A model generated the notes under the pieces. It saw nothing but the letters and a program-made list of their open reading frames with translations, did no database searches and had not been told where the DNA came from. From assembly GCA_016872175.1 (NCBI GenBank), contig VHBA01000012.1:1-50966 (forward strand): a stretch of 50,966 nt of DNA. The letters run 5' to 3'. The translations under genes were made by a program, and so were the position numbers. Shown here piece after piece: positions 1 through 8,967 of the stretch (position 1 is its first letter; each line of letters opens with the position of its first letter). The DNA comes from Sphingomonadales bacterium (GTDB lineage Bacteria > Bacteroidota > Bacteroidia > NS11-12g > UBA955).

Positions 1-1250
1 GTTCCGTTTATTTTGACTATCTTTTTAGCGTTCGTCGCAACAAGAACATTCACATAGTGTTTGTTCATGTTGCTTGTATTAGCAGTTCCTACAATTGTTT
101 TGAGCATTTTTTGTGACTGATCCGGCATGATCAGAATGGCAGGATCTCCATTGTTACCGGTAGTACCTGCGCAGTTACCACCATTTTTCATGTACTGAAC
201 TACATAAACCGGGCTGTCTGATGTGATGCAACGGGCAACCGAGGAGGTAACATCCAAATAATAATATTTACCTGCGTCTCGTGTAGATCCAACGTAGGTG
301 CCATCAACCGAAATTCTGGTATTGGGCTTGGTTGCCAATACCTTTACTATGTAGCCTTTTGATTGGTCTTTGTATGGCATTACTACATGCTTGGTCCCTA
401 GCACCGATATTGGAAAAAGCTGTGTATAGAGATGATCCACGGCGATTCCACATGAAGAATTGGGGATTTTAACCGAACGCATTCCACAGAAAACATTAAT
501 TTTTCCGCATCCGTTGACAACACGAATCCTTGTACCGGTTAAATCTCCAGTCAGGCTCGTTCCATCACTCGTATTGCCATCAGCAGGGTTACTTTGAACC
601 TGATATACTTGGCCTCTGGACATTGAAACAGTAAAAGCTGTTCCTGCAGCCTTGCCTCCCCTTGTTCGCACTGTGGGCGTAATCTCCACGGAAACATTGT
701 TATCCATAGCAATTATGGCGAACTGACTGGGCGAATAGGTTGAACCAGATCTTTGTGTTGGCGTGTATGAAGTAACATAAAAAACGGGGGCCTGTGGAAT
801 AGACTCATAAGGCATTACAAACGTACCGTCTGATCTGTTTAGTTCCAGATTCATACAATACACATTCACCGGATCCTTGGCAACAATCCGTAATCCACGT
901 TTACTATTCAGGTCAGAGGCATTGAATTCTGAACCCTGAGGATAATAAAATTGGGGATCCACAGCCCGTCTGTTTACCACACCGGCGGTAATGTTAATGG
1001 TCTGGGATGAACCGGACAATCTGGGATTATCCAAAACTATAGTCGTGTTCTTTTCTGAGGTTATGTAAATAATAAGCGAGTCAGGATACCCGCCTGTGCG
1101 AGCTTCCATTTCCATAAAAGTCATGTAAAATGTTTTCCCCGTTGATGATATCTGGGAACGTAACCCATTGCATATCATTATAAAAGAGAATAAAAACAAC
1201 AATTTATTTATTGCTCTGTGGTTTATCAATACTGTCTTTGTGGTTTCCAT
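1..1250 (-). CDS. Secreted IgGFc-binding-like protein, 5' part (runs off left edge)
   Basis: An open frame runs on the minus strand from an ATG at 1250 to the window edge, about 416 codons without a stop. The N-terminus has a basic stretch and a hydrophobic segment (about residues 17-28) followed by an RSQ cleavage-like site, so export is likely. The body matches the IgGFc-binding protein N-terminal domain found in many Bacteroidota surface proteins: FVMPYES, then SQFAIIAMDNN, VEITPT, a glycine-rich GGKAAGT turn, YQVQS, DLTGTRI and AVDHLYTQLFP in that family's usual order. Such proteins often end in a T9SS sorting domain, but here the C-terminus lies outside the window. Substrate and binding partner are unknown. 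mnmA lies 32 bp downstream of its upstream-facing start, on the same strand. Confidence 0.75.
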   Translation of the reverse strand, partial: METTKTVLINHRAINKLLFLFSFIMICNGLRSQISSTGKTFYMTFMEMEARTGGYPDSLIIYITSEKNTTIVLDNPRLSGSSQTINITAGVVNRRAVDPQFYYPQGSEFNASDLNSKRGLRIVAKDPVNVYCMNLELNRSDGTFVMPYESIPQAPVFYVTSYTPTQRSGSTYSPSQFAIIAMDNNVSVEITPTVRTRGGKAAGTAFTVSMSRGQVYQVQSNPADGNTSDGTSLTGDLTGTRIRVVNGCGKINVFCGMRSVKIPNSSCGIAVDHLYTQLFPISVLGTKHVVMPYKDQSKGYIVKVLATKPNTRISVDGTYVGSTRDAGKYYYLDVTSSVARCITSDSPVYVVQYMKNGGNCAGTTGNNGDPAILIMPDQSQKMLKTIVGTANTSNMNKHYVNVLVATNAKKIVKING

Positions 1251-1282
1251 AAACTTTATCATTACATATTAGACGTTTGTTA

Positions 1283-2467
1283 TTACTTAATCGTTGCACT
1301 GCATATCAATTCTTCCAAATAATATACGGCCAAAAACTGCCCAGAAGTTACTGAACGCTGTGCTGTGAGAAAGATACAGAATTGTCGGTTTTCTGTCATT
1401 TTTATATGACAGTCAAAAAGGGCCTGCCGATATCGGATTCTGGCCTGCATTTTTTCGCCGCTTTTTAATAACATTTTTGCCGATGGATTCACCCAGTGCA
1501 TCCCTTGCGCATCGGCCTCCAGCGCCCTGCTTAGCAAGGCCGGATGGTCTTCACCAAGACCCACATAGATACTATTTTCATTTACATCTGTTTGCAGCAC
1601 AAATAGTGGCAAGCCCGTGCCCCCGATATGCAATCCCCGACGCTGGCCTATGGTGTAGTAATGCGCTCCTTTATGCTTTCCAATGATTTTTCCTGAAGAT
1701 CTCGTAAAACTGGGTTTCTGCACCCATAATTCAACAGCGTTTTCTTCCTGCATTCGCTGAGCATGCTGCAATACTTCGGGTGAATCTCGCTCTACCAAAA
1801 TCACATCCCCTTCTTTGGGCTTTAATTGCTGCTGCAGAAAATCCGGAAGCGACACCTTACCTATAAAACACAACCCCTGACTGTCTTTCTTGTTGTGGAC
1901 ATGCAAACCCGCTTTCACGGCAATTTCCCTAACTTCAGATTTCTGCAAATGACCTATCGGGAATAGCGCTTTTGAAAGCTGCTCCTGATTCAACTGGCAC
2001 AAAAAATAACTTTGATCTTTATTGGGATCAGCACCCCGTAATAACCGAAAGTACTCCTGACCATCCACCATTTCGCTGCCTTTACAAACATAATGTCCGG
2101 TCGCCACAAAATCAGCCCCGAGTTTTAGTGCGTTCTGTAAAAATAAATCAAACTTGATTTCCCTGTTACATAGAACATCCGGGTTGGGTGTACGCCCCGA
2201 GGCATACTCCGCAAACATGTAATCCACGATTCGGGTTTTATAGTCTGCACTTAAATCCAGTATCTGAAAAGGAATCCCCAGCTGTTCTGCAACCAGCATG
2301 GCATCTCGGCTGTCATCAATCCAAGGGCATTCATCTTCGAGTGTAGGCGAAGCATCGTTCCAGTTGCGCATAAACAGGCCTATAACATCATGACCCTGCT
2401 CTTTGAGCAACCATGCTGCCACACTGCTGTCTACACCACCGCTTAAACCGACTACCACCCTTGCCAT
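1283..2467 (-). CDS. mnmA: tRNA-specific 2-thiouridylase MnmA
   Basis: MnmA thiolates uridine 34 of Lys, Glu and Gln tRNAs, using ATP and a persulfide sulfur donor in the cytoplasm. The protein is 394 residues. It shows the PP-loop GLSGGVDSS near residues 7-15, the nucleophile-type Cys100 in NPDVLCNREIKF, ATGHY near 122-126, and the second catalytic-type Cys200 in DSQGLCFIG. YYTIGQRRGLHIGG marks the central domain. An in-frame TTG lies three codons upstream at 2476, but the ATG at 2467 gives the canonical MARVVVGLSGG start. The gene follows the VWA-like gene after 15 bp and may be cotranscribed with it. Confidence 0.95.
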   Translation of the reverse strand: MARVVVGLSGGVDSSVAAWLLKEQGHDVIGLFMRNWNDASPTLEDECPWIDDSRDAMLVAEQLGIPFQILDLSADYKTRIVDYMFAEYASGRTPNPDVLCNREIKFDLFLQNALKLGADFVATGHYVCKGSEMVDGQEYFRLLRGADPNKDQSYFLCQLNQEQLSKALFPIGHLQKSEVREIAVKAGLHVHNKKDSQGLCFIGKVSLPDFLQQQLKPKEGDVILVERDSPEVLQHAQRMQEENAVELWVQKPSFTRSSGKIIGKHKGAHYYTIGQRRGLHIGGTGLPLFVLQTDVNENSIYVGLGEDHPALLSRALEADAQGMHWVNPSAKMLLKSGEKMQARIRYRQALFDCHIKMTENRQFCIFLTAQRSVTSGQFLAVYYLEELICSATIK

Positions 2468-2482
2468 TAAATGCAAAGTTCG

Positions 2483-4543
2483 TTAATAACCGCCAAGATA
2501 TTTTCTAAAAATCCACTCAAGCGAAAAACATAAAATAATAATCAGAAAAAACCATTTGGCATGAATAAGTTCTGTAATTTTTGTTTCGCTATAAACAACA
2601 GGTCGGGCTGTTTCCTGTTTTTCCAAATTTTGCATCAGACCTTCCATTGCATTGCGATTTGCAAATACTCCGCCGTAGCGTGCAGCCCATTGGCGCAGCA
2701 AACCGTGATCAGCTCGTTTCTGGGCTGTTTCAGCTACCATAGAGGTAACGAAAAATACCGTTGAGGCAGCAATTGCCGGATTTTTATCCAGCCTGGCAGT
2801 TGCTTTGTATTGCCCTGTCGGCAAACCGGTTGTTTCCAACCTGTATATATTATTATAGCGTGCCATCTGCATAACGCGTTTAAAGCCTTTTTCCCCATTA
2901 AGCGTAAGGTCACATGCAGCCTTATTATCCCGATTACCTGCAGCATCCAGCCAGGTTGCCTGTAGCACAGCAGATTCATCCGGCTCATATTCGTTTTTAG
3001 AAGATTTAAGTGCGAATGTTTTCGGTTTACCGGAGACAGCCAGGTACTGCAGCGACTGAAACAATAATGATTCCGTTGCCATACAATCACCATGATTCGC
3101 AAATTCCTTTAACCGCCAGCGCCAGAAACCCTCACCACAAATCCAAACACTGCGATGGCTGTTCACATCCTTAAAATAAAAAAGCGGATAATCGGTTTCC
3201 ACATTCCCGATTCTTTGTTTAAGCAAGACCTTCTGGCTTGCATCAGCCTGCCACCTGCCATAGGCAACTTTTAGGGGTGGGAAAGATTCTACACGCCTTA
3301 AAGCTTCAGGTTCATATGAAATTTCAGAAAAACCGGTAACTGCCTGCGGCAAAACATCTTCAGCTTGCGAAGCCGAGGATGGGTACATTCCACCAGGCAA
3401 TCCGCCTAATAAACTTCGCCTTGTTTGAAGAGAACTAACATGAAAAAATGGCTTACCGGCATCCACCAGTTTTTTCAGCCATTCTGCCTGATTTTCATTA
3501 AGCGGCATGCCATGCACCACAAAAATATCTGCAGATTCCGGATTGGGCGTAAGGCCCGGATCGGCCATACTAATCTGATAACGTGCATTGCCTTCCAGCA
3601 GTCTTCTGATTGCGCCAATATCCGGATGGGAAGCACCCATCACCAATGTGATTTTTTTTCGGTCATCAACCACTTCTGTTACCGCTGTAGCCTGATTGTT
3701 GGCCAGATTTTTCTCTCCGGGAATTGAAGACACTTCAACCCGGTACTGTTTAAGTCCGGGACTTTTACCCTTAAGCGCAAATGAAATTCTTTTGTAGCCA
3801 ACACCTTTGTCAAAAACTCCGGCTTGGCTTTGAATTAGCGTTGTGCCTTCCCATAAATTAACCTTATAGGCAGAAGACAGGGCTGCATCACACTGTAATT
3901 GCGCTTCTAAAGTAAACTCACTGCCCAAAAAAACAGATTCATTTACCTGAACGCCTGAAATACGAATATCAGTTACCGGTGTTGTATCACCCAAACCAAT
4001 GCAATACAGCAGCGGATTGCTATGCAAGGGCTGTACCAACGGACTTACCCCACGGTTTTGAATACCATCTGAAATTATGAGCACAGCCGATACAGAGCGC
4101 GAATCTCTGTAGTTATTTATGTGCGTGGCGATTTGCCCAAGATCCGTAGCGTTGAAGCCTTTTACCGTGTCTGCTGACTGATAAATTTTATCTGAAAACG
4201 AATAGGTCCGAACATTGAATTTATCCTGAAGTGATAATAACGTCTTCTTAAGTTTTTGCTCAAATACCTCATTGGTTTCCGAATTCACAGAAGCGCTTTT
4301 ATCCAAATATACGAGCAAGGTAGGCTTCTCTTCCTGTTGGACTGTCAACACCACAAAAGGCGATAAAAGCAATAAGAATAGAAAGAATAAACCAGTAAAA
4401 CGAAATGCCGGTAAAATAAAATTCCAAGGCCTCTGGAATTGAGTCGCCTTTTTATAAAGCAAATACGTTAAACCCGCTGCAGCAATTAAACACACTATCA
4501 AAAACCAACCGGAAGTCAGTGTTTGAAATGCAAAAAGCAGCAT
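2483..4543 (-). CDS. VWA-like membrane protein
   Basis: This 686-residue protein has two N-terminal hydrophobic segments (about 12-30 and 43-66) and one near the C-terminus (about 659-678), with a large part presumably facing the periplasm. After the second helix comes LVYLDKSAS, a MIDAS-like DxSxS at residues 81-85, and later LIISDGIQNRG, so a von Willebrand factor A-like fold is likely. The middle resembles CARDB or Ig-like modules. BatA/BatB-type and related Bacteroidota membrane proteins share this plan, but no specific role can be assigned. It lies between a T9SS substrate upstream (18 bp) and mnmA downstream (15 bp), all on minus. Binding of a divalent metal is an inference from the DxSxS motif. 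Confidence 0.7.
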   Translation of the reverse strand: MLLFAFQTLTSGWFLIVCLIAAAGLTYLLYKKATQFQRPWNFILPAFRFTGLFFLFLLLLSPFVVLTVQQEEKPTLLVYLDKSASVNSETNEVFEQKLKKTLLSLQDKFNVRTYSFSDKIYQSADTVKGFNATDLGQIATHINNYRDSRSVSAVLIISDGIQNRGVSPLVQPLHSNPLLYCIGLGDTTPVTDIRISGVQVNESVFLGSEFTLEAQLQCDAALSSAYKVNLWEGTTLIQSQAGVFDKGVGYKRISFALKGKSPGLKQYRVEVSSIPGEKNLANNQATAVTEVVDDRKKITLVMGASHPDIGAIRRLLEGNARYQISMADPGLTPNPESADIFVVHGMPLNENQAEWLKKLVDAGKPFFHVSSLQTRRSLLGGLPGGMYPSSASQAEDVLPQAVTGFSEISYEPEALRRVESFPPLKVAYGRWQADASQKVLLKQRIGNVETDYPLFYFKDVNSHRSVWICGEGFWRWRLKEFANHGDCMATESLLFQSLQYLAVSGKPKTFALKSSKNEYEPDESAVLQATWLDAAGNRDNKAACDLTLNGEKGFKRVMQMARYNNIYRLETTGLPTGQYKATARLDKNPAIAASTVFFVTSMVAETAQKRADHGLLRQWAARYGGVFANRNAMEGLMQNLEKQETARPVVYSETKITELIHAKWFFLIIILCFSLEWIFRKYLGGY

Positions 4544-4561
4544 GCGTCAGGGTTCTACCCG

Positions 4562-5242
4562 TTAATTTTTAATGAATGGATAACTGCGCGTGCCGTTTGT
4601 GCCCTTCAGCACAACAACATAATTGCCTGCATTCAGACCAGAGATGTCCAGGCGTGTCAAATCTGCAGCCGTGCTGTAATGTTTGATAGTCTGCCCTGAA
4701 ACACTGCGAATTTCAATACAGTCAAAAGCCATTATATTTACCTGAAGATGGGTATTTGCGGGTACAGGAAAGATAATCGGCTGCTGCATACAAGACAATT
4801 GCATTCCGGCAGACCAGCGCACCATGATATTAAACGTAAGGGTATCTTTTTGTGAAGGATTATTCACATCCCAAACCGCGTATTTCACAATGGCTGTATC
4901 AGCCGTTCCTTTTGGGAAAACAGTAATTTTCATACTGGCTTTTTCCCCTGCCGCCATGGCAGAGAAAGTATCTTTATCACGAAATGTAAAAAAACAGTTG
5001 CGATTATCGCAAAAAGAGACATCCCAGCCGGCCGGATAATCAACAGAAACCTTTTCGTATGCAATTCGGAGCGATCCTGTTCCTACATTTTTCAAGTACA
5101 CAGAGCAATCGGTAAAACCACTGTATCCAGGATAAAAATTATGGATGTTACCACCTTCCACTTCGATGCTTTGCGCCTTGCCATGAATGCAAGCCATTAC
5201 TGTTACTGCGAACAATATGATATTTTTAATACGGATAACCAT
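4562..5242 (-). CDS. Small secreted protein with T9SS type A sorting domain
   Basis: The 226-residue product starts with a clear signal peptide (MVIRIKNIILF to about KAQS). The middle is a beta-rich domain of roughly 130 residues that I do not recognise. The last 75 residues look like a type A T9SS C-terminal sorting domain: IEIRSVSGQTIKHY, then LDISGLNAGNYVVVL and a short basic tail. By family knowledge, such tails send proteins through the PorSS/T9SS outer-membrane translocon, and they are then released or anchored. A TATCTTTG promoter -7 element lies 7 bp before the ATG, so transcription may start at or just before the start codon. The ligand or enzymatic function is unknown. Confidence 0.75.
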   Translation of the reverse strand: MVIRIKNIILFAVTVMACIHGKAQSIEVEGGNIHNFYPGYSGFTDCSVYLKNVGTGSLRIAYEKVSVDYPAGWDVSFCDNRNCFFTFRDKDTFSAMAAGEKASMKITVFPKGTADTAIVKYAVWDVNNPSQKDTLTFNIMVRWSAGMQLSCMQQPIIFPVPANTHLQVNIMAFDCIEIRSVSGQTIKHYSTAADLTRLDISGLNAGNYVVVLKGTNGTRSYPFIKN

Positions 5243-5249
5243 GTTTGCA

Positions 5250-5257
5250 CAAAGATA
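5250..5257 (-). promoter_or_regulatory. -7 element TATCTTTG upstream of T9SS substrate
   Basis: TATCTTTG on the minus strand matches the Bacteroidota -7 consensus TAnnTTTG exactly, 7 bp before the ATG at 5242. I see no TTG at the expected -33 distance. Confidence 0.45.
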
Positions 5258-5290
5258 AACAAGCCATTTGTAAATTGTGTAAGTAAATTG

Positions 5291-6031
5291 TCAAAGCCGC
5301 TCAATCAAGGAAAATCCGAGTGATGAAAGTGAATCATGCGCCCCCATAAAGAGGGGATGTCGCGATGTTTCATCCTCAGGAACGTCAGCAGCTGCATGGT
5401 TGTACCAGTAAGTTGGTATTCCTGCATTTACACCACCTGCAACGTCCGTATCCCAGGTATCACCGGCATAAAAAACACTATTGAACATGCCCCATTTTTC
5501 GCCGGACATTTTAAGTGCTATATCAAAAATACCTTTATCCGGCTTTGCTATACCTACTGACTCGCTGCTTATCATTAAATCAATGTAATCAACCAAACCA
5601 CAGGCATTAATTTTGGTGCGTTGTGTTTTTTCAAAGCCATTGGTTAGCAACACCATAATAAAGTGCTCCTTCATTTCCTTCACAAAAGTCATGGCACCCG
5701 GCATCATTCTGGTCATAACCGGGCAAATCTCCAGATACTCATCCCACACATTTTCAGGATGTTCTTCATCGGGTATTCCCAGCGCCCGAAATGTGTCAAT
5801 AAATCGACCTGTTCTCAACAAATCCTTGTGTATTTCACCGGCTTCATAACGCTTCCAGTAAGCCTTGTTGATGGATTTGTATGTTTGAATAAAATGATGA
5901 ACAGAATGCGGTGTGCGTACATGCAAATGATGACGGTGAAACAATTCGGCCAGGGCTTCTTCGGCATTGCCGTCAAAATCCCACAGTGTATTATCCAGGT
6001 CCAGCAATAATAAATTGCTTGGATGCATCAA
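5291..6031 (-). CDS. HAD-superfamily hydrolase, YjjG-type nucleotidase-like
   Basis: A 246-residue haloacid dehalogenase-fold phosphatase. Motif I is DLDNTLWDFD (nucleophile Asp11, acid/base Asp13), motif II is LLTNGF, the motif III lysine lies in GIAKPDKGIF, and motif IV is AGDTWDTDVAGG. The DLDNTLWDF form and the total length fit the YjjG family of noncanonical pyrimidine nucleotidases, which hydrolyse (d)UMP, dTMP and damaged nucleotides. Substrate specificity cannot be confirmed here. Its ATG overlaps the stop of the SIMPL gene by 4 nt (ATGA), implying translational coupling in an adk-SIMPL-HAD operon. A housekeeping nucleotide-pool role would fit beside adenylate kinase. Confidence 0.85.
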   Translation of the reverse strand: MMHPSNLLLLDLDNTLWDFDGNAEEALAELFHRHHLHVRTPHSVHHFIQTYKSINKAYWKRYEAGEIHKDLLRTGRFIDTFRALGIPDEEHPENVWDEYLEICPVMTRMMPGAMTFVKEMKEHFIMVLLTNGFEKTQRTKINACGLVDYIDLMISSESVGIAKPDKGIFDIALKMSGEKWGMFNSVFYAGDTWDTDVAGGVNAGIPTYWYNHAAADVPEDETSRHPLFMGAHDSLSSLGFSLIERL

Positions 6032-6753
6032 TGGGTAGCAAAATTGGAAGAAACGGTAACCCGCGCAGTTTTGCGCTTGCTGGATGTATTAAAAACGCCA
6101 CCCCAGCTGTATTCTTCATTATCATTCTCACCTGTAATCTGAAACACGCCCAGGTCTGATGACTTCAGCGAACCCAGACTGCTGTTGCTTGCTTCTGCTA
6201 TTTTTCCGGCGCGGGAACTGGCATCTGCTGCAGCTTTGCGAATAAGTTCCAGCTTTAGCTCTGACAACCTTGTGTAATAAAACTCAGGCGTTCCGGCATT
6301 AAATTCAATACCATTCTCAACAAGCTCCATGCTCTCTTTGGCAATAGACTCGATAGCATCAATGCGATGGGAGTGTATCTTAATACCCTGTGAGGCCTTA
6401 TAACCTGCAAATACTGTCCGATAATTGCCGTCTGAGCGAATATCCTCATATTGTTTCTCAAGATTAACGGTTCCAAATACCATCTCAGAATCATGAATTC
6501 CTTTGGATTTAAAATACTGATAAACCTTGTCTTTATCGGCCTTAAGCGACTGATAGGCATCTTTCATTTCCTGACTGGAACGCGAAAATGAACCCGACCA
6601 GCGAATATCATCACTGGCAAAGTTAACCTCGGCCATGCCGGTCACAGAAATATATTCCCCGGAGGGTTTGCGCTTAAAACCATTGCCGATAAACCATGCT
6701 GCTGTAATTCCAGCCACCGCCAGAATGAGATAGTGAATGTTGTTTTTAATCAT
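6028..6753 (-). CDS. SIMPL domain-containing protein
   Basis: A 241-residue SIMPL (DUF541, BP26/OMP28-like) protein. An N-terminal hydrophobic segment (about residues 7-24) ends in a WFIGNGF stretch, giving a signal anchor or signal peptide. The domain follows with YISVTGMAEVNFASDDIRW, a long helix DAYQSLKADKDKVYQYFKSKGI, and the late TARVTVSSNF strand typical of the family. SIMPL proteins are periplasmic or membrane-tethered, assemble as oligomers in some members, and have no agreed biochemical role. It overlaps the adk stop and the HAD start by 4 nt on each side, so the three genes are almost certainly one transcript. Confidence 0.85.
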   Translation of the reverse strand: MIKNNIHYLILAVAGITAAWFIGNGFKRKPSGEYISVTGMAEVNFASDDIRWSGSFSRSSQEMKDAYQSLKADKDKVYQYFKSKGIHDSEMVFGTVNLEKQYEDIRSDGNYRTVFAGYKASQGIKIHSHRIDAIESIAKESMELVENGIEFNAGTPEFYYTRLSELKLELIRKAAADASSRAGKIAEASNSSLGSLKSSDLGVFQITGENDNEEYSWGGVFNTSSKRKTARVTVSSNFATH

Positions 6754-7328
6754 TGTTTTATTGTGTTAATTAACGAACACAAGTTACTAAATATTTCATC
6801 AACTTTACCAATTCCCTTAACACTGTTGTATTTGCCCTGTTTGGCATAAAAATCCTGAAGCGGCAGCGTCTTATTTTGATACTCTCTGAAACGGTTTCTC
6901 ACGGTACTTTCGTCCTGATCATCCACCCTGCCTGATGTTTGCCCGCGTAGCATGAGTCTTTTAACCAGCTCATCTTCCTCTACTTCCAGGCCGAGTACGA
7001 TGGCTATGGATGTATTGAATTCGAGCAACATAATATCAAGTGCTTCAGCCTGTGGTATGGTGCGGGGAAATCCGTCAAAAATAAAACCCTTGGCTGAAGT
7101 TTTTGACAGCATAAAATTGCGTACCATGCCTATTACCACCTCATCGGGTACTAGCTCGCCCCTGCTTATATATTCGTTGGCTTTGTTTCCCAGTTCTGTC
7201 CCGGCATTTCTTTCAGCACGCAGCAAATCGCCGGTTGAGATGTGTTCAAGTTGATATTGCGCTATGATTTTTTCGCTTTGGGTGCCTTTGCCTGCACCCG
7301 GAGGACCAAAGATGATGAGATTAAGCAT
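6750..7328 (-). CDS. adk: Adenylate kinase
   Basis: Adk interconverts ATP + AMP and 2 ADP in the cytoplasm. From the ATG at 7328 the product is 192 residues: P-loop GPPGAGKGT (8-16), AMP-binding HISTGDLLR, GFIFDGFPRT and RVDDQDESTVRNRF. It is the short form without the zinc-binding LID insert, normal for many Bacteroidota. The frame stays open upstream to 7433, but MLNLIIFGPPGAGKGT is the canonical N-terminus, so the internal ATG is preferred. It heads the adk-SIMPL-HAD cluster and is divergent from the flippase gene. Confidence 0.96.
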   Translation of the reverse strand: MLNLIIFGPPGAGKGTQSEKIIAQYQLEHISTGDLLRAERNAGTELGNKANEYISRGELVPDEVVIGMVRNFMLSKTSAKGFIFDGFPRTIPQAEALDIMLLEFNTSIAIVLGLEVEEDELVKRLMLRGQTSGRVDDQDESTVRNRFREYQNKTLPLQDFYAKQGKYNSVKGIGKVDEIFSNLCSLINTIKQ

Positions 7329-7437
7329 GTGAATGGGCAAAATAAGGGTGGAAAAACCGATTGAACAAACAAATCGAATGCAGGTGCGCTTTTGTCGTAA
7401 ATTGTAAACAAATTCATCAACTGGATATTGCATTCCC

Positions 7438-7445
7438 TAAATTTG
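7438..7445 (+). promoter_or_regulatory. -7 element TAAATTTG before flippase start
   Basis: TAAATTTG matches TAnnTTTG and is only 4 bp from the ATG at 7450, implying a leaderless or near-leaderless transcript. No TTG is present at -33 spacing. Confidence 0.45.
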
Positions 7446-7449
7446 CTGC

Positions 7450-8967
7450 ATGGGTGTTATCATCCGCCAAAGCATAAAATCCACCCTGAGTAATTACGTG
7501 GGCATAGGACTGGCGTTTCTAAGCCTGTTTTTATTACAACCCTTGTTTTATACCCCGAGAGAACTGGGTGCTGTGCGACTTTTGATAGAAAGTGCAGCTG
7601 TTATTTCCAGCTTTGCCCTTATGGGAACCAATTACAGTATCAATCGATATTTCCCGCATTTTCAAACAGCCGATAGGAAACACCATGGTTTCTTTTTTTG
7701 GGCATTCAGCATTCCAATGGCTGGCTACCTGATGGTACTTACAGGCTTGCTTTTCTTCCGAGAACCACTGCTCAATCTGTTTAAAAAAGACGCGGCTCTG
7801 CTGAGCCCCTTGTATCCCATGCTGATTTTCATGGTTCTGTTCTCATTGTATCAGACCGTAATGGAGACCTGCGCGGCAAATCACGGGCGGACGGCTATTC
7901 CCAATTTTTTACGGGAAGTATTGCTACGGTCGTTCGTCATTATATCCGGATATTGTTTTTATAAAGGCTGGCTGTCCTTCGCTCAGTCTCTTTGGCTCAT
8001 GTCCGGCGCATACGGCTTGGTTTTCCTGTTCAATATCATCTTTATACGTAAACTAACCCTCATAAACCTTAAACCAGACTGGCAGTATCTGCGTGAAAAC
8101 CCGGGGCTAAAAAAAGACATGATCCGCTACACTGCATTTTTGTTTTTGGGCGGATTAACAGGCCTTATTGTCAGTAAAATAGACTTCTTCATGGTATCAT
8201 CCATGAAAATGCTTGATGACACTGCCATTTACAGCATCGGCTTTTATCTGGCCATGCTGATTGATATCCCAAAACGCACACTGTTACAAATTGCCACACC
8301 GGTTTTCTCGCGCCATATGAAAGCAAACGAGCATCATGAGGTAGAAAAACTATATCAGCGAAGCACTTTAAACCAGTTTATGGCAGCCACCATTTTGTTT
8401 TACCTGATTTGGATAAACGTAGACAACCTATATGCCATCATGCCAAGGGGTGACTACTATGCACAGGGTAAGTGGGTTGTTTTTCTTATTGGCATTACCC
8501 GCCTGGTTGATGCTCTGGGTGCATCGGCCGGCCCCATTATTGCCAATTCACCCTATTATGCCTGGACATTGTTAAACTTTGGAATTGCAATGACCACTGC
8601 CATTATTGCCAATTATTTTCTCATTCCGGTATACGGAATTAATGGCGCCGCAGCCGGCACCCTCATTACATTTTTATGTACCCAAACTTTTGGTGTGTCC
8701 ATCATTTATTATAAATTGAAACTGCATCCTTTTACCAGAAAAAAGGGGGTGCTCATAATTATATTCGCAATCATGATGGGACTTTCCTTTACAGGACGCT
8801 GGCTGGAAAACCCAATTATAGACAGTGTTTTAAAAACAGTGGTTCTCGGCGGTGCCTACGGTTATCTGCTGTATGCATTTCAGATATCGCAGGAAGTGAA
8901 TTCGCTTGTAAACAAATACCTGGCAAAATTCACGGGCGACAGAATTAAGAAACTACCAGGATTCTAA
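7450..8967 (+). CDS. Oligosaccharide flippase (MOP/Wzx-like)
   Basis: A 505-residue polytopic membrane protein with about 12-14 hydrophobic helices and the polysaccharide-transporter layout: N-terminal IKSTLSNYVGIGLAFLSLF, an NYSINRYFPHF cytoplasmic loop, and a C-terminal GINGAAAGTLITF motif typical of MOP-superfamily lipid-linked oligosaccharide flippases. Such proteins move undecaprenyl-linked glycan units across the inner membrane. It is convergent with the WbsX-like gene, overlapping its end by 4 nt, and the genes beyond are glycan-related, which supports a role in surface polysaccharide export. The exact glycan is unknown. Confidence 0.85.
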   Translation: MGVIIRQSIKSTLSNYVGIGLAFLSLFLLQPLFYTPRELGAVRLLIESAAVISSFALMGTNYSINRYFPHFQTADRKHHGFFFWAFSIPMAGYLMVLTGLLFFREPLLNLFKKDAALLSPLYPMLIFMVLFSLYQTVMETCAANHGRTAIPNFLREVLLRSFVIISGYCFYKGWLSFAQSLWLMSGAYGLVFLFNIIFIRKLTLINLKPDWQYLRENPGLKKDMIRYTAFLFLGGLTGLIVSKIDFFMVSSMKMLDDTAIYSIGFYLAMLIDIPKRTLLQIATPVFSRHMKANEHHEVEKLYQRSTLNQFMAATILFYLIWINVDNLYAIMPRGDYYAQGKWVVFLIGITRLVDALGASAGPIIANSPYYAWTLLNFGIAMTTAIIANYFLIPVYGINGAAAGTLITFLCTQTFGVSIIYYKLKLHPFTRKKGVLIIIFAIMMGLSFTGRWLENPIIDSVLKTVVLGGAYGYLLYAFQISQEVNSLVNKYLAKFTGDRIKKLPGF

